Counted from the first letter of the stretch, positions 27,670-36,652 are shown. The stretch is 64,000 nucleotides of DNA from Thalassotalea piscium (GCF_030295935.1 NZ_AP027362.1:1426001-1490000); one strand, 5' to 3'. Translations and numbers: made by a program. The notes: generated by a model from the letters alone, not told the origin.

Positions 27670-28193
27670 TGTTATTCCTGATAGAGCTTATCGAATCTGT
27701 CAGGAGTTTTGTTGCAACTGGCGGTAATGTACTTTACTTTGTCGCCTTTGCGCTCTTATTGATGTGGATACTAATGATAGAACGTTATTGGTTCTTATCA
27801 GCTAACTATCCTCAACTACGTGATGACATTATCGCACGTTGGGAAGCTAGAGAAGATACAACTTCTTGGTATGCACATCGAATCAGAGATACATGGATCT
27901 CCGAAGCGACAGAATTACTCGAACGTAACATGATTACTATTAAAACCTTGGTGGCAATGTGTCCGCTGATTGGCTTACTAGGAACAGTAACAGGTATGAT
28001 ATCTGTTTTTGAAACTATGGCTCAACAAGGAACAGGTAATCCACGTCTAATGGCAGCTGGTATTTCAATGGCAACAATCCCGACAATGGCGGGTATGGTT
28101 GCAGCATTATCTGGCGTATTTTTTAGTAGTCGTTTAGACGCAAAAGTTAAACTAGCTAAGGCTAAACTGGTTGACAGTTTACCTCATCACTAG
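27669..28193 (+). CDS. exbB: ExbB2-type biopolymer transport protein
   Basis: A 174-residue MotA/TolQ/ExbB-family protein with three membrane helices (VLYFVAFALLLMWILMIERY, then CPLIGLLGTVTGMISVFETM, then ATIPTMAGMVAALSGVFFSS). Together with ExbD it forms the proton channel that energises TonB. It is shorter than enteric ExbB, as usual for the TonB2 type. Its start overlaps the stop of the TtpC-like gene, and exbD follows 12 bases later. Confidence 0.93.
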   Translation: MLFLIELIESVRSFVATGGNVLYFVAFALLLMWILMIERYWFLSANYPQLRDDIIARWEAREDTTSWYAHRIRDTWISEATELLERNMITIKTLVAMCPLIGLLGTVTGMISVFETMAQQGTGNPRLMAAGISMATIPTMAGMVAALSGVFFSSRLDAKVKLAKAKLVDSLPHH

Positions 28194-28205
28194 AGAGATA
28201 TTGTA

Positions 28206-28607
28206 ATGGCACGTAAACGAACTCGTGAAGACGAAGAAGCAGCGATAGATATGACACCGATGCTCGACATCGTGTTTATCATGCTGATCTTCTTCATAGT
28301 AACTACTTCTTTCGTGAAAGAAGCAGGTATTGAAGTAAACAAACCAAAGGCGGCGAATCAAACCAAGCAAAAGTCAGCTAACATCTTTATAGCAGTTAGA
28401 GATACTGGCGAAATTTGGTTAGATAAGCGTCGTGTTGACATCGAGCGTGTTGCGGCTAACATTGAAAAATTATTAGCAGAGCAACCAACAGACGTTGTAA
28501 TTGTCCAAGCTGACAAAGATGCCAAACATGGTGTCGTTGTTAAAGTGATGGATGCTATTAAAGAAGCAGGCATAGACCGAATTTCTATTGCTGCAGCTAA
28601 GGGGTAA
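28206..28607 (+). CDS. exbD: ExbD2-type biopolymer transport protein
   Basis: A 133-residue protein with one N-terminal membrane helix (IVFIMLIFFIVTTSFV) and a periplasmic domain. The proton-carrying aspartate of the family is D21 in TPMLDIVFIM. It partners with ExbB in the TonB2 motor. Six bases separate its stop from tonB2. Confidence 0.94.
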   Translation: MARKRTREDEEAAIDMTPMLDIVFIMLIFFIVTTSFVKEAGIEVNKPKAANQTKQKSANIFIAVRDTGEIWLDKRRVDIERVAANIEKLLAEQPTDVVIVQADKDAKHGVVVKVMDAIKEAGIDRISIAAAKG

Positions 28608-28613
28608 AGTTTT

Positions 28614-29225
28614 ATGGTTCGCTTTTTAGCATCAATACTATTAGGCGCCGTGATAACTTTTGGATTATTTTCTTTTATGGCCTTTCTTGTTTCTAGCGGA
28701 GATAGAAGCAAGGAAGAACAACAAGAAAATATCGTAGTAGAAGTTAATACGACACCACCTAAATCGTCAGCCGAGCAGCGTCGTCGCGTGCCACCGCCGC
28801 CACCGCCGCCGCCCAAGACACCACCAAAGCCTCAAGCGCCAGAGCCTGAAGCTAATACTAACACTGGGGGAGTTTCATTTAATCTTCCTAATGTTAATTT
28901 AGGTGGAGCTTCAACAAGTATAGCTGCACCCGGCGCGTTTGGTCGCGACGGAGATGCAACACCAATTGTGCGTATTGAGCCTAAATACCCAATGCAAGCT
29001 GCTAGAGATGGTAAAGAGGGCTGGGTTAGGCTTTCATTTACTATCAATGAAATTGGTGGTGTAGACGATGTTGAAGTAATTGACGCAGATCCAAAACGTG
29101 TTTTCGATAAAGAAGCAAGAAGAGCGCTTCGTAAATGGAAATACAAGCCGAAAGTTGTAGACGGTAAACCACAGAAGCAAACTGGGTTAACAGTACAACT
29201 AGACTTTAAGATGAATAAGGATTAA
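28614..29225 (+). CDS. tonB: TonB2-type energy transducer
   Basis: A 203-residue periplasm-spanning protein with an N-terminal anchor (LASILLGAVITFGLFSFMAF). A proline-rich linker includes a run of eight prolines near residue 65. The C-terminal TonB fold (about 115-203) holds EPKYPMQAARDGKEGWVRL and ARRALRKWKYKPKVVDGKP. It links the ExbB/ExbD motor to outer-membrane receptors such as those at 18513 and 59922 (inference). The linker is short, as in TonB2 of vibrios. Confidence 0.95.
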   Translation: MVRFLASILLGAVITFGLFSFMAFLVSSGDRSKEEQQENIVVEVNTTPPKSSAEQRRRVPPPPPPPPKTPPKPQAPEPEANTNTGGVSFNLPNVNLGGASTSIAAPGAFGRDGDATPIVRIEPKYPMQAARDGKEGWVRLSFTINEIGGVDDVEVIDADPKRVFDKEARRALRKWKYKPKVVDGKPQKQTGLTVQLDFKMNKD

Positions 29226-29235
29226 TGGGGGATAT

Positions 29236-30492
29236 ATGAAAAAGATAGTAACATCTTTGATGCTATGTGCATCACTTGTAACCGTTCAGCTTCCTGTTTC
29301 TTTTCAAGTTGAAGCGGCTGGCTTAGGCGCTGATGAAAAACCAAAACGTAAAGTCTATTTACCCGGACCTACTGTAGGTAAAAAAATTGGTAAAGCATTT
29401 GAAGCATACTCAGCTGATGATATCGACGGTGCTTTACTTATTTTGACTGACATTGAAGCTTCTAAAGATTATGACAAAGCATTTGTTAATTTCTTTACAG
29501 GTCAAATGTTCGCGATGAAGGGAGATTCAATTAAAGCAATTGAATACTTAAAGGCAGCCGTAGCGCCTGATATTCTTAATGAAGCAGATCAAGGTAATAG
29601 TCTGAAGCTATTAGGTGACTTGCAAATGCAAGAAAAAGCCTATGCTGATGCGGTTAAAAACTATTACGCTTGGATGGACTTTACCGGTAAAGAAGACGGT
29701 GATGTTTGGACTAAAATTGCAAATGGTTATTATGCAATGAAAGCCCTTGATAAAGTGATTGTTCCTGCCGACAAAGCGATTGCAGCTTATGGTGACAAAC
29801 ATAGTACTAACCCATACGTTTTGAAAATAACTTCATATTATGAACGAAAAATGTTTAAAGAAGCGGTTGAGGTATTGGAAACAGTAGTACAAATCTTTCC
29901 TGAAAATAAAGCGTTTTGGGTTCAGCTAGGTCAGTTCTATACTTTAGTTGAAGATTATCCAAAAGCGTTACAAACTTTAGACTTGGCATATAAGCAAAAC
30001 TTTTTAAAGAAAGAGTCTGAACTTAAATTGCTATCAAGTTTGTATCAGCAAAGTGATGTACCTCATACTGCGGCTTTATTGCTTGAAAAGCATATTAACG
30101 CAGGTGACATTAAGCGTGATGATACTAATGTTACGTCATTAGCGAATGCTTGGCATGCAGCTCAACATATTGATAAAGCGGCAAAATACTATGGTGAACT
30201 AGCAAAAATGACAAATGATGCTAAACACTACAGTAAGCAAGGCAATTTATTAAAGCAAGATGAGCAATTTAAACCTGCAATTGTTGCGCTTAATAAAGCT
30301 ATTGAGTTAGGTGCTAAAGATAAAGGCCGTATTTATATGAGTATCGCCGAGTCACACTTTTACTTGCAAGATTATAAGCAGGCTTATAAAGCATTTGAAC
30401 AAGCGGCTAAAGATCCTAAGACGAGAAAGTATGCAAGAGTATGGTTAACCCATACCAAAGATACTGCTCAACGTAAGGGTAAGTCCATTTAG
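29236..30492 (+). CDS. Periplasmic TPR protein of the TonB2 operon
   Basis: 418 residues. A signal peptide (IVTSLMLCASLVTVQLPVSF) is followed by TPR-type helical repeats throughout (e.g. SIKAIEYLKAAVAPDILNEA, ALQTLDLAYKQNFLKKESEL, HFYLQDYKQAYKAFEQAAKD). Such a gene closes the TonB2 operon in Vibrio and related bacteria, and its product is presumed to act in the periplasm with TonB2. The function is otherwise unassigned. A strong terminator follows at 30509-30540, defining the operon end. Confidence 0.88.
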   Translation: MKKIVTSLMLCASLVTVQLPVSFQVEAAGLGADEKPKRKVYLPGPTVGKKIGKAFEAYSADDIDGALLILTDIEASKDYDKAFVNFFTGQMFAMKGDSIKAIEYLKAAVAPDILNEADQGNSLKLLGDLQMQEKAYADAVKNYYAWMDFTGKEDGDVWTKIANGYYAMKALDKVIVPADKAIAAYGDKHSTNPYVLKITSYYERKMFKEAVEVLETVVQIFPENKAFWVQLGQFYTLVEDYPKALQTLDLAYKQNFLKKESELKLLSSLYQQSDVPHTAALLLEKHINAGDIKRDDTNVTSLANAWHAAQHIDKAAKYYGELAKMTNDAKHYSKQGNLLKQDEQFKPAIVALNKAIELGAKDKGRIYMSIAESHFYLQDYKQAYKAFEQAAKDPKTRKYARVWLTHTKDTAQRKGKSI

Positions 30493-30508
30493 TTTTGAAC
30501 TACACTTT

Positions 30509-30540
30509 AAAAAAACCAGCTCTTCGCTGGTTTTTTTTTT
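30509..30540 (+). terminator. Terminator of the TonB2 operon
   Basis: Arms AAAAACCAGC and GCTGGTTTTT with loop TCTTC, continuing into a run of ten T. One of the clearest intrinsic terminators in the window. Confidence 0.93.
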
Positions 30541-30605
30541 GCTCAAATGTTTTAAAATCCAGATTAAACTTAAATTGCCTTCATAAATTTATTGCTAACC
30601 ATATT

Positions 30606-30619
30606 GTGATCTAGATCAA
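30606..30619. promoter_or_regulatory. FNR/CRP-type palindrome upstream of the 40-residue membrane peptide
   Basis: GTGATCTAGATCAA matches the FNR consensus TTGAT-N4-ATCAA at nine of ten positions and is also close to the CRP half-sites (TGTGA-N6-TCAAC). It lies 82-95 bases before the small ORF at 30701 and after the TonB2 terminator, a suitable place for an activator site. Confidence 0.45.
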
Positions 30620-30700
30620 CTAATACTATTAAAAATGTCGTAATTAAGCTAGAATATGTCGCGTTGATTTTAGTTTCCCATTTCAGAACGGAGTTGTATA

Positions 30701-30823
30701 ATGTCACATGACGAAAACTTTAAAGATAGCTCTTCTTTTATTCACTTGTTAGGAGCACTTGCTGCACTTTTTGCCACAGCTTTATTACCTATGTTAGCAG
30801 GTTGGTTTACTCTTCTAAGCTAA
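30701..30823 (+). CDS. 40-residue single-helix membrane peptide
   Basis: A very short gene. It reads MSHDENFKDSSS, then a hydrophobic helix (residues about 13-39, e.g. LLGALAALFATALLPMLAGW), and ends TLLS-stop. The N-terminus is acidic and hydrophilic, and the rest is one membrane helix. ACGGAG at 30688-30693 is a good ribosome site seven bases before the ATG. It stands between the TonB2 terminator and an orphan receiver gene, with an FNR/CRP-like site upstream. Small proteins of this kind often serve as subunits or regulators of membrane complexes. It is not recognised as CydX, NapE or another named family. Coding is likely from the start signal, helix and own promoter region. Confidence 0.65.
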   Translation: MSHDENFKDSSSFIHLLGALAALFATALLPMLAGWFTLLS

Positions 30824-30863
30824 GTCTTATTCAAGTTCTTTAAACGGGGGATTGATTGATAAT

Positions 30864-31247
30864 ATGCAAATTCTAGTAGTAGACGATAAAGTAAACATTC
30901 ATGAATCAATAATAAGCTTACTGCAACAGTATAATGTTGACGTTGATGTTGCGATTAATGGTCTTGATGGTTATGAAAAGGCGATCGTTGCTGATTATGA
31001 CTTGTATATTATTGATCATTTAATGCCAATAATGGATGGCTTACAACTTGTTAAAAGTTTAAAGTCTCGCCCTAATACCGCTGATGCTCCCATTCTTTTC
31101 ATGACAACCAAACAACTCAGCTATGTAGAAAAGTTAGCCGAGTTCCCACTGTTTAGTGCGGTTATTCATAAACCGATAGTACCTGAATCATTTTATCAAG
31201 TAATAAATCAGCTTTTACCTCAAAATACTGTGCGTCAGTCACTATAA
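30864..31247 (+). CDS. Stand-alone response-regulator receiver (CheY-like)
   Basis: About 127 residues, a single REC domain with no output domain. The acidic pair is in LVVDDK, the phospho-accepting Asp in YIIDHLMPIMDG, the switch Thr in LFMTTKQ, and the conserved Lys in VIHKPIVP. A TTG at 30852 could add four residues, but ATG 30864 is preferred; GGGGG at 30846-30850 is the nearest ribosome-like sequence. No histidine kinase is nearby, so it is an orphan regulator acting through protein contact. It lies between the small membrane peptide and apt. Confidence 0.82.
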   Translation: MQILVVDDKVNIHESIISLLQQYNVDVDVAINGLDGYEKAIVADYDLYIIDHLMPIMDGLQLVKSLKSRPNTADAPILFMTTKQLSYVEKLAEFPLFSAVIHKPIVPESFYQVINQLLPQNTVRQSL

Positions 31248-31304
31248 ATTTGCGTCGTTTTCCATTATTCTGTAGCAAATATAAATTAACTTTTTTGCTA
31301 CACA

Positions 31305-31850
31305 ATGACTGAAACTCAATTATCTATTCTTAAAGAAGCTATACACACAATTCCGGATTATCCAAAGCCAGGAATTTTATTTAGAGATGTTACAGGTATA
31401 CTCGATAGCGCAGAAGCTTTCGCGTTAACTATCGATTTATTAAAAGAAAAATATAAAAACCAAGGCTTTACTAAGATAGTTGGAACCGAAGCGCGTGGTT
31501 TTCTATTTGGCGCACCATTAGCACTAGCATTAAATATTGGTTTTGTGCCTGTACGTAAACCAGGTAAATTGCCCAGACCTACATTTTCACAAGACTATCA
31601 ACTAGAATACGGCACAGATACTTTAGAAATACATCAAGATGCATTAACTGCTACTGATAAAGTGTTAATAGTGGACGACTTACTAGCTACCGGTGGCACA
31701 ATTGAAGCAACGCTTAAGTTAATTGAAAGGGTTGGCGCTAAGGCAACTGATGCTGCATTTGTTATTTCTTTGCCTGATTTAGGTGGTGAAAAAACGCTTG
31801 CTAAGTGCAAATTAAATGTTTATTCCTTACTACAGTACGCAGGCGATTAG
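31305..31850 (+). CDS. apt: Adenine phosphoribosyltransferase
   Basis: A 181-residue purine-salvage enzyme converting adenine and PRPP to AMP. The PRPP loop [13 protein letters not shown] and the N-terminal adenine-side residues ([13 protein letters not shown]) are canonical. It is followed 24 bases later by dnaX, the same order as in E. coli. Confidence 0.96.
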   Translation: MTETQLSILKEAIHTIPDYPKPGILFRDVTGILDSAEAFALTIDLLKEKYKNQGFTKIVGTEARGFLFGAPLALALNIGFVPVRKPGKLPRPTFSQDYQLEYGTDTLEIHQDALTATDKVLIVDDLLATGGTIEATLKLIERVGAKATDAAFVISLPDLGGEKTLAKCKLNVYSLLQYAGD

Positions 31851-31874
31851 GCCTAAGCTAATGTTGGACAAATA

Positions 31875-34100
31875 ATGAGTTATCAAGTTTTAGCGAGAAA
31901 ATGGCGACCTAGAAATTTTCAAGAATTAATGGGGCAAGAGCATGTTGTAACAGTGCTTAGCAATGCATTGTCGCAAAATCGTTTACACCACGCCTACCTG
32001 TTTACAGGTACGCGAGGTGTGGGTAAAACAACAATCGCTCGTATTTTTGCTAAAAGTTTAAACTGCTTAGAAGGTGTAAGTGCTTCGCCATGCGGCAAAT
32101 GTGATATTTGCCAAGATATAGATCAAGGCCGTTTTGTTGACCTATTAGAAATAGATGCCGCTTCCCGAACTAAGGTTGACGACACTCGAGAAATACTTGA
32201 TAACGTTCAATACTCACCTACAAGAGGCCGATACAAGGTATATTTAATTGACGAAGTGCACATGTTGTCGCGTAGTAGCTTTAATGCGCTACTTAAAACG
32301 CTTGAAGAGCCTCCCGAGCACGTAAAGTTTATTTTAGCGACTACTGATCCGCAAAAGTTGCCGATTACAGTATTATCACGTTGTTTGCAGTTTCATTTGA
32401 AAGCATTGATGGTTGAACAAATAAATAACCATTTAAATACCATTTTAGCCGCTGAACAGATTACCTATGAACCTGCTGCTATTTTGTTACTAGCAAAAGC
32501 TGCAAAAGGTAGTATTAGAGACTCGTTAAGTTTAACTGATCAGGCGATAGCGCAAGGGCAAGGTCATATAACATTAGCTAATGTTAGACAAATGCTTGGT
32601 GGAGTTGATGATAATTGGGTCTTTAAGATCTTAATTCATCTAATTAAAAATGACAGTCAATCGTTAATGGCACTGTCGCAAGAAATTGCCACTTATGCAC
32701 CCAATTACAGCCGTTTACTTGCTGAGCTTATCCAACTATTACATCAAGTTGCAATGTATCAAGTCATTAACAGCCATTTTGACCTGCCGCCAGAGCAAGC
32801 AGAGCTATTAATTAAATTTTCACAAGCAATGTCACCAGATGATGTTCAACTTTATTACCAAATTGCGCTAACAGGGCGTAAAGACATGCCTTACGCTGCT
32901 GATGAACGCTCTGCTTTTGAAATGGTGCTATTAAGATTATTAGCATTTAAACCCCAAGTAGAGGTTTCACAACAGAGTGCTACAGTAAAACCATCATCAG
33001 AGGTTAATTTTGATGAAAGTGCGTTACCTTTAACTTCAATAAATCAACCTGTAGAAGCCCCTGTTGAATATCAAGAGCAGTCATCACAGCAGCAACTTAC
33101 CACCGAGATGCTTTCAATTGAACAAGCAGCTCAAGATCTGCATGTTTTACCATATAACGCAAATAGTTCATCATTGCCTCATAAGGCGGTTGAATTAGCA
33201 GTTCCGAGCAAGACTGAGCCGTTAATTGATGATGAAACGTTACCCATTGCACCTTATAGCGATGCAGGGGATCAAGAACAACAGCCCAATAATAGTCTAC
33301 CGCTTGATGACGATAGTCTTAATTCGACAACAGAAGGCGAGCTTAACCCCGTTAGTTATGACATTGTTAATCAAGCACAATCTTATAATAGTGAATCAGC
33401 TGCATCTGAGTCAGCGTCAGACATTAATGCAACTGATACCATTAGCACTGAACCTGAAAATTTAGCAACAGCACCAGAAGCTTTAATGCAGTCTCCAGTA
33501 CAGTCAGTTTTAGCCACTCGTAATATGTTAAGAAGTCGAAAGAAAGCGTTGGAGAACGAAGGAAAAAAGTCTGATGGCGCCGATGAGCGTCAATTAGCGT
33601 CTAACGCTAGCAATGAATCAGTAAAAGAAAAGCCCGCACATGTTCCAGAGCTTGAAGCATTACCTGAGCAAGGTTTCACCCCTGAGGTTATAAACCCTGC
33701 TGAAATTAAATTTGCTAATCAAGTAGATCGCTGGGCAAATATGATCGATACCATGGAACTTGGTGGTAGATTAAGAGTATTAGCGGGTAACTCTACTATT
33801 TGTGAGTCATCTACTAATGATAGATGGGTTTTTAAGCTTAATCAGTCGGTTAAACATTTAAAGAGTGAAACCGCGCATCAACAATTAGAAGAAAACTTAT
33901 CGTCATTATTAAATCAAAAAATATCGATTGTACTTGAATTGGTCGAATCGACTAAAGACGATCCATTTCAGATCCAAAGTCAGATTAATGACAAGCGACT
34001 GGAATATGCAAAAGAATTGATAAGTAACGACGAGGTTGTTAAAGCAATGAAAAACACATTCCAAGCAATAGTTTCAGAAGATACTATTGCAGCGCGATAA
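31875..34100 (+). CDS. dnaX: DNA polymerase III tau subunit (and gamma by frameshift)
   Basis: A 741-residue clamp-loader ATPase. The N-terminal AAA+ domain contains FTGTRGVGKTTIAR (Walker A), a zinc module with four cysteines (CLEG...CGKCDIC), the DEVHML box and SRCLQFHLK. Domain III lies at about 220-365. A long acidic, low-complexity linker (365-600) is longer than in E. coli. The C-terminal tau domain then binds the polymerase and helicase. The exact heptamer A AAA AAG occurs in the correct phase at 33563-33569, so a shorter gamma form of about 566 residues is expected. It is upstream of ybaB, as is usual. Confidence 0.96.
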   Translation: MSYQVLARKWRPRNFQELMGQEHVVTVLSNALSQNRLHHAYLFTGTRGVGKTTIARIFAKSLNCLEGVSASPCGKCDICQDIDQGRFVDLLEIDAASRTKVDDTREILDNVQYSPTRGRYKVYLIDEVHMLSRSSFNALLKTLEEPPEHVKFILATTDPQKLPITVLSRCLQFHLKALMVEQINNHLNTILAAEQITYEPAAILLLAKAAKGSIRDSLSLTDQAIAQGQGHITLANVRQMLGGVDDNWVFKILIHLIKNDSQSLMALSQEIATYAPNYSRLLAELIQLLHQVAMYQVINSHFDLPPEQAELLIKFSQAMSPDDVQLYYQIALTGRKDMPYAADERSAFEMVLLRLLAFKPQVEVSQQSATVKPSSEVNFDESALPLTSINQPVEAPVEYQEQSSQQQLTTEMLSIEQAAQDLHVLPYNANSSSLPHKAVELAVPSKTEPLIDDETLPIAPYSDAGDQEQQPNNSLPLDDDSLNSTTEGELNPVSYDIVNQAQSYNSESAASESASDINATDTISTEPENLATAPEALMQSPVQSVLATRNMLRSRKKALENEGKKSDGADERQLASNASNESVKEKPAHVPELEALPEQGFTPEVINPAEIKFANQVDRWANMIDTMELGGRLRVLAGNSTICESSTNDRWVFKLNQSVKHLKSETAHQQLEENLSSLLNQKISIVLELVESTKDDPFQIQSQINDKRLEYAKELISNDEVVKAMKNTFQAIVSEDTIAAR
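33551..33574 (+). other. Programmed -1 frameshift site in dnaX
   Basis: In the reading frame, GGA AAA AAG carries the heptamer A AAA AAG (33563-33569), the same as in E. coli dnaX. A -1 slip gives AAA AAA GTC TGA, ending at 33572-33574, so gamma would add K-K-V and stop at about residue 566. An internal Shine-Dalgarno-like GGAG (33551-33554) lies eight bases upstream, as in the E. coli signal. A strong downstream stem is not obvious; the nearest is TAGCGT/ACGCTA about 25 bases later. Confidence 0.75.
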
Positions 34101-34189
34101 TGATTAGTTGCACAGAGAGTTAATGGTTACTTGAAATTTTTTGATATAAACACTATTGTTCCCACATTAGAATTTTGGAGTTAAAAACT

Positions 34190-34516
34190 ATGATGAAAGG
34201 TGGCATGGGCAACTTAATGAAGCAAGCCCAACAAATGCAAGCAAAAATGGCAAAAGCTCAAGAAGAAATTGCCAAAATGGAAGTTACAGGCGAAGCAGGT
34301 GCAGGCATGGTTAAAGTAACCATGACAGGTAACCACAATGTGCGTCGTGTTGAGATAGATGATAGCTTAATGGAAGACGACAAAGAAATGGTAGAAGACT
34401 TAGTTGCTGCAGCATTTAATGATGCAGTACGTCGTGTAGAAGAGCAAAATAAAGAAAAAATGGGCGCTTTAACAGGTGGTATGCAAATGCCCCCAGGGAT
34501 GAAAATGCCGTTTTAA
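34190..34516 (+). CDS. ybaB: Nucleoid-associated protein YbaB/EbfC
   Basis: About 108 residues. A methionine- and glutamine-rich N-terminal helix ([20 protein letters not shown]) is followed by the conserved core [20 protein letters not shown] and a helical C-terminus. It binds DNA as a dimer and shapes the nucleoid. ATG 34190 is chosen with GGAG at 34177-34180 before it; TTG 34175 overlaps that site. In most gammaproteobacteria recR follows immediately; here a terminator and a 15.8-kb stretch come first. Confidence 0.94.
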   Translation: MMKGGMGNLMKQAQQMQAKMAKAQEEIAKMEVTGEAGAGMVKVTMTGNHNVRRVEIDDSLMEDDKEMVEDLVAAAFNDAVRRVEEQNKEKMGALTGGMQMPPGMKMPF

Positions 34517-34530
34517 CTCGTAAGTGTATG

Positions 34531-34557
34531 AAAAAGCCGACTTTAAGTCGGCTTTTT
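34531..34557. terminator. Terminator after ybaB
   Basis: A perfectly symmetrical hairpin, AAAAAGCCGACTT and its complement with loop A, flanked by A-run and T-run, able to act in both directions. It closes the apt-dnaX-ybaB unit. Confidence 0.9.
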
Positions 34558-34580
34558 AGTTTTCTAAACTCAGGCTAATT

Positions 34581-35320
34581 GTAGGTCGTGCATTTATGCC
34601 GACAAAGGTGTTATTTTCAATTAGATTGGCGTTGATATTGATGGCTTATCGGTAATTGCTCTGGCATTAGCCTACTTCCGCCATCTTTGATGGGCTAAAG
34701 CCCAACCTACAAAGGACTATATTTGTAAGTCGTGCATTTATGCCGACAAAGGTGTTATTTTCAATTAGATTGGCGTTGATATTGATGGCTTATCGGTAAT
34801 TGCTCTGGCATTAGCCTACTTCCGCCATCTTTGATGGGCTAAAGCCCAACCTACAAAGGACTATATTTGTAGGTCGTGCATTTATGCCGACAAAGGTGTT
34901 ATTTTCAATTGGATTGGCGTTGATATTGATAGCCTTATCGGTAATTGCTCTGGCATTAGCCTACTTCGGCCATCTTTGATGGGCTAAAGCCCAACCTACA
35001 AAGGACTATATTTGTAAGTTGTGCATTTATGCCGACAAAGGTGTTATTTTCAATTGGATTGGCGTTGATATTGATAGCCTTATCGGTAATTGCTCTGGCA
35101 TTAGCCTACTTCCGCCATCTTTGATGGGCTAAAGCCCAACCTACAAAGGACTATATTTGTAGGTCGTGCATTTATGCCGACAAAGGTGTTATTTTCAATT
35201 AGATTGGCGTTGATATTGATGGCTTATCGGTAATTGCTCTGGCATTAGCCTACTTCCGCCATCTTTGATGGGCTAAAGCCCAACCTACAAAGGACTATAT
35301 TTGTAAGTCGTGCATTTATG
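34581..35320. repeat. Five tandem BIME/REP units of 144-145 bases plus a partial sixth
   Basis: Units start at 34581, 34725, 34869, 35014 and 35159, with a truncated sixth at 35303. Each unit begins with a REP-like palindrome headed GTAG (GTAA in some): GTCG-t-GCAT, TT, ATGC-CGAC. It ends with a second REP in the opposite direction: on the minus strand GTAG, GTTGGGC, TTTA, GCCCATC. About 85 bases lie between the two and 14 between units. Units are nearly identical; differences are single bases such as GATGG/GATAGCC and TTCCG/TTCGG. GTAG-headed REPs are moved by RAYT (TnpA-REP) transposases; no such gene is in the window. Not CRISPR: the spacers are identical. Confidence 0.9.
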
Positions 35321-35347
35321 TCGTCAGAGCTGCTTAATTTTAAAAAA

Positions 35348-36418
35348 TCAACTGTCACATTGGCTCTTTTTATTGCTAATTACTGGTAAACCGTAATCTT
35401 TCCACTTGATAATACCACCCCTCATACTCGCTGCTTGTGTAATATCTGAATCGCTTAATATGCTAACTGCCAATGCCGACCGTCTTCCAGAACGACACAA
35501 AATTACAATAGGTTTATTAATGGGTAGCGCGTTTAATTTTTCACTGAGTTCACCTAAAGGGATGACTACTACGCCATCAATACTCACTTCAATAATTTCA
35601 TCATGTTCTCTTACATCCAATAATGTAACTTTTGTTTGATTTTCGGCAACCCAAAGCGGTGAAACCTCATATACACCTGAATAGGTGAGCTCAACAGGCG
35701 CCCAAGTTGGTTGTTCAGGTAAGTACGACACTTCGCCACATGTTAAATTGGCTGGTAATGCAATATCAATAAACTTGGGGTGTTCTAGTAACATATTGTT
35801 CATATAACCAACAAAGTCTTGTTTGTTTGCGTTTCCTCCAATACGTGCATTGTATTGCTTTTCTTCAGCTACTGATGACGCGCACCGACCAGAATAGTCA
35901 TGGGCAGGGTATATGGCGTAATTATCTGGTAATGTAAATATTTGCTGTGTAATTGAATCAAATAATTGTGCAGCATTTCCTTGTTGGAAATCGCTACGGC
36001 CACACCCTCTAATTAATAACGCATCACCGGTAAAAGCCAGTTTATGGCTATGACTAACTAATGTAATGCATCCATTTGTATGACCTGGTGTTGTTCTCAC
36101 TTCAAGTGCTTCTTCTCCGAAGCATAAGGTATCACTATGTGCTAATGCTATATCTGTATTTTTAGCTTCTATTGCCTTTGCACAAGCTATTTTACTGCCA
36201 ACTTTTTGCTTTATCAGCCATGCGCCGGTGACATGATCGGCATGACAATGTGTATCAATTGTATATTTTAACGTTAAGCCGAGCTCATTAATTAAGGCTA
36301 AGTCTCTATTGACTTGTTCGAGTACGGGATCAATCAATATCGCATCTTTACTTTTTCTATCGGCTAAAAGATAAGAGAAAGTGGAAGATTTTTGATCAAA
36401 TAATTGCCTGAAAATCAT
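35348..36418 (-). CDS. ETHE1-like metallo-beta-lactamase fused to a rhodanese domain
   Basis: About 356 residues. The N-terminal MBL domain has the metal motif THCHADH (H57, H59, D61, H62 from ATG 36418), then TPGHTNG and FTGDALLIRGCGRSDFQ, typical of persulfide dioxygenases (ETHE1/Blh). The C-terminal part (about 260-350) is a rhodanese with catalytic C308 in ILCRSGRRS. The likely task is oxidation of glutathione persulfide to sulfite with sulfur transfer by the rhodanese, that is sulfide detoxification. A longer frame starts at 36466, but ATG 36418 has AAGG eight bases before it. It is divergent from moaB. Zinc or iron use is not decided by sequence. Confidence 0.88.
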   Translation of the reverse strand: MIFRQLFDQKSSTFSYLLADRKSKDAILIDPVLEQVNRDLALINELGLTLKYTIDTHCHADHVTGAWLIKQKVGSKIACAKAIEAKNTDIALAHSDTLCFGEEALEVRTTPGHTNGCITLVSHSHKLAFTGDALLIRGCGRSDFQQGNAAQLFDSITQQIFTLPDNYAIYPAHDYSGRCASSVAEEKQYNARIGGNANKQDFVGYMNNMLLEHPKFIDIALPANLTCGEVSYLPEQPTWAPVELTYSGVYEVSPLWVAENQTKVTLLDVREHDEIIEVSIDGVVVIPLGELSEKLNALPINKPIVILCRSGRRSALAVSILSDSDITQAASMRGGIIKWKDYGLPVISNKKSQCDS

Positions 36419-36652
36419 AAGTTTGCCTTCGATAATAAGTAGCATACTAAGGTATAGAATATCCAAGTATAAGTTATACTCATTTAAATTAAAGCGCTTA
36501 GTTAGTTTGTAAGTAAGTTAAGGCTATTTTTTACTTTAACTTTGTTAATTTGATCGGTTTTTATTTCTATTAGTAGCTCTCGTATGTTTCATCTTTTAAG
36601 GGCCTGCGGTACTATAGTGATTTACTTTAAGTTTGTTAAAAGGCTGTTGTGC

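Noticed and set aside
34581-35320. Possible CRISPR array
   Set aside because: The repeated unit is 144-145 bases with no variable spacers and no cas genes; the structure is paired REP palindromes.
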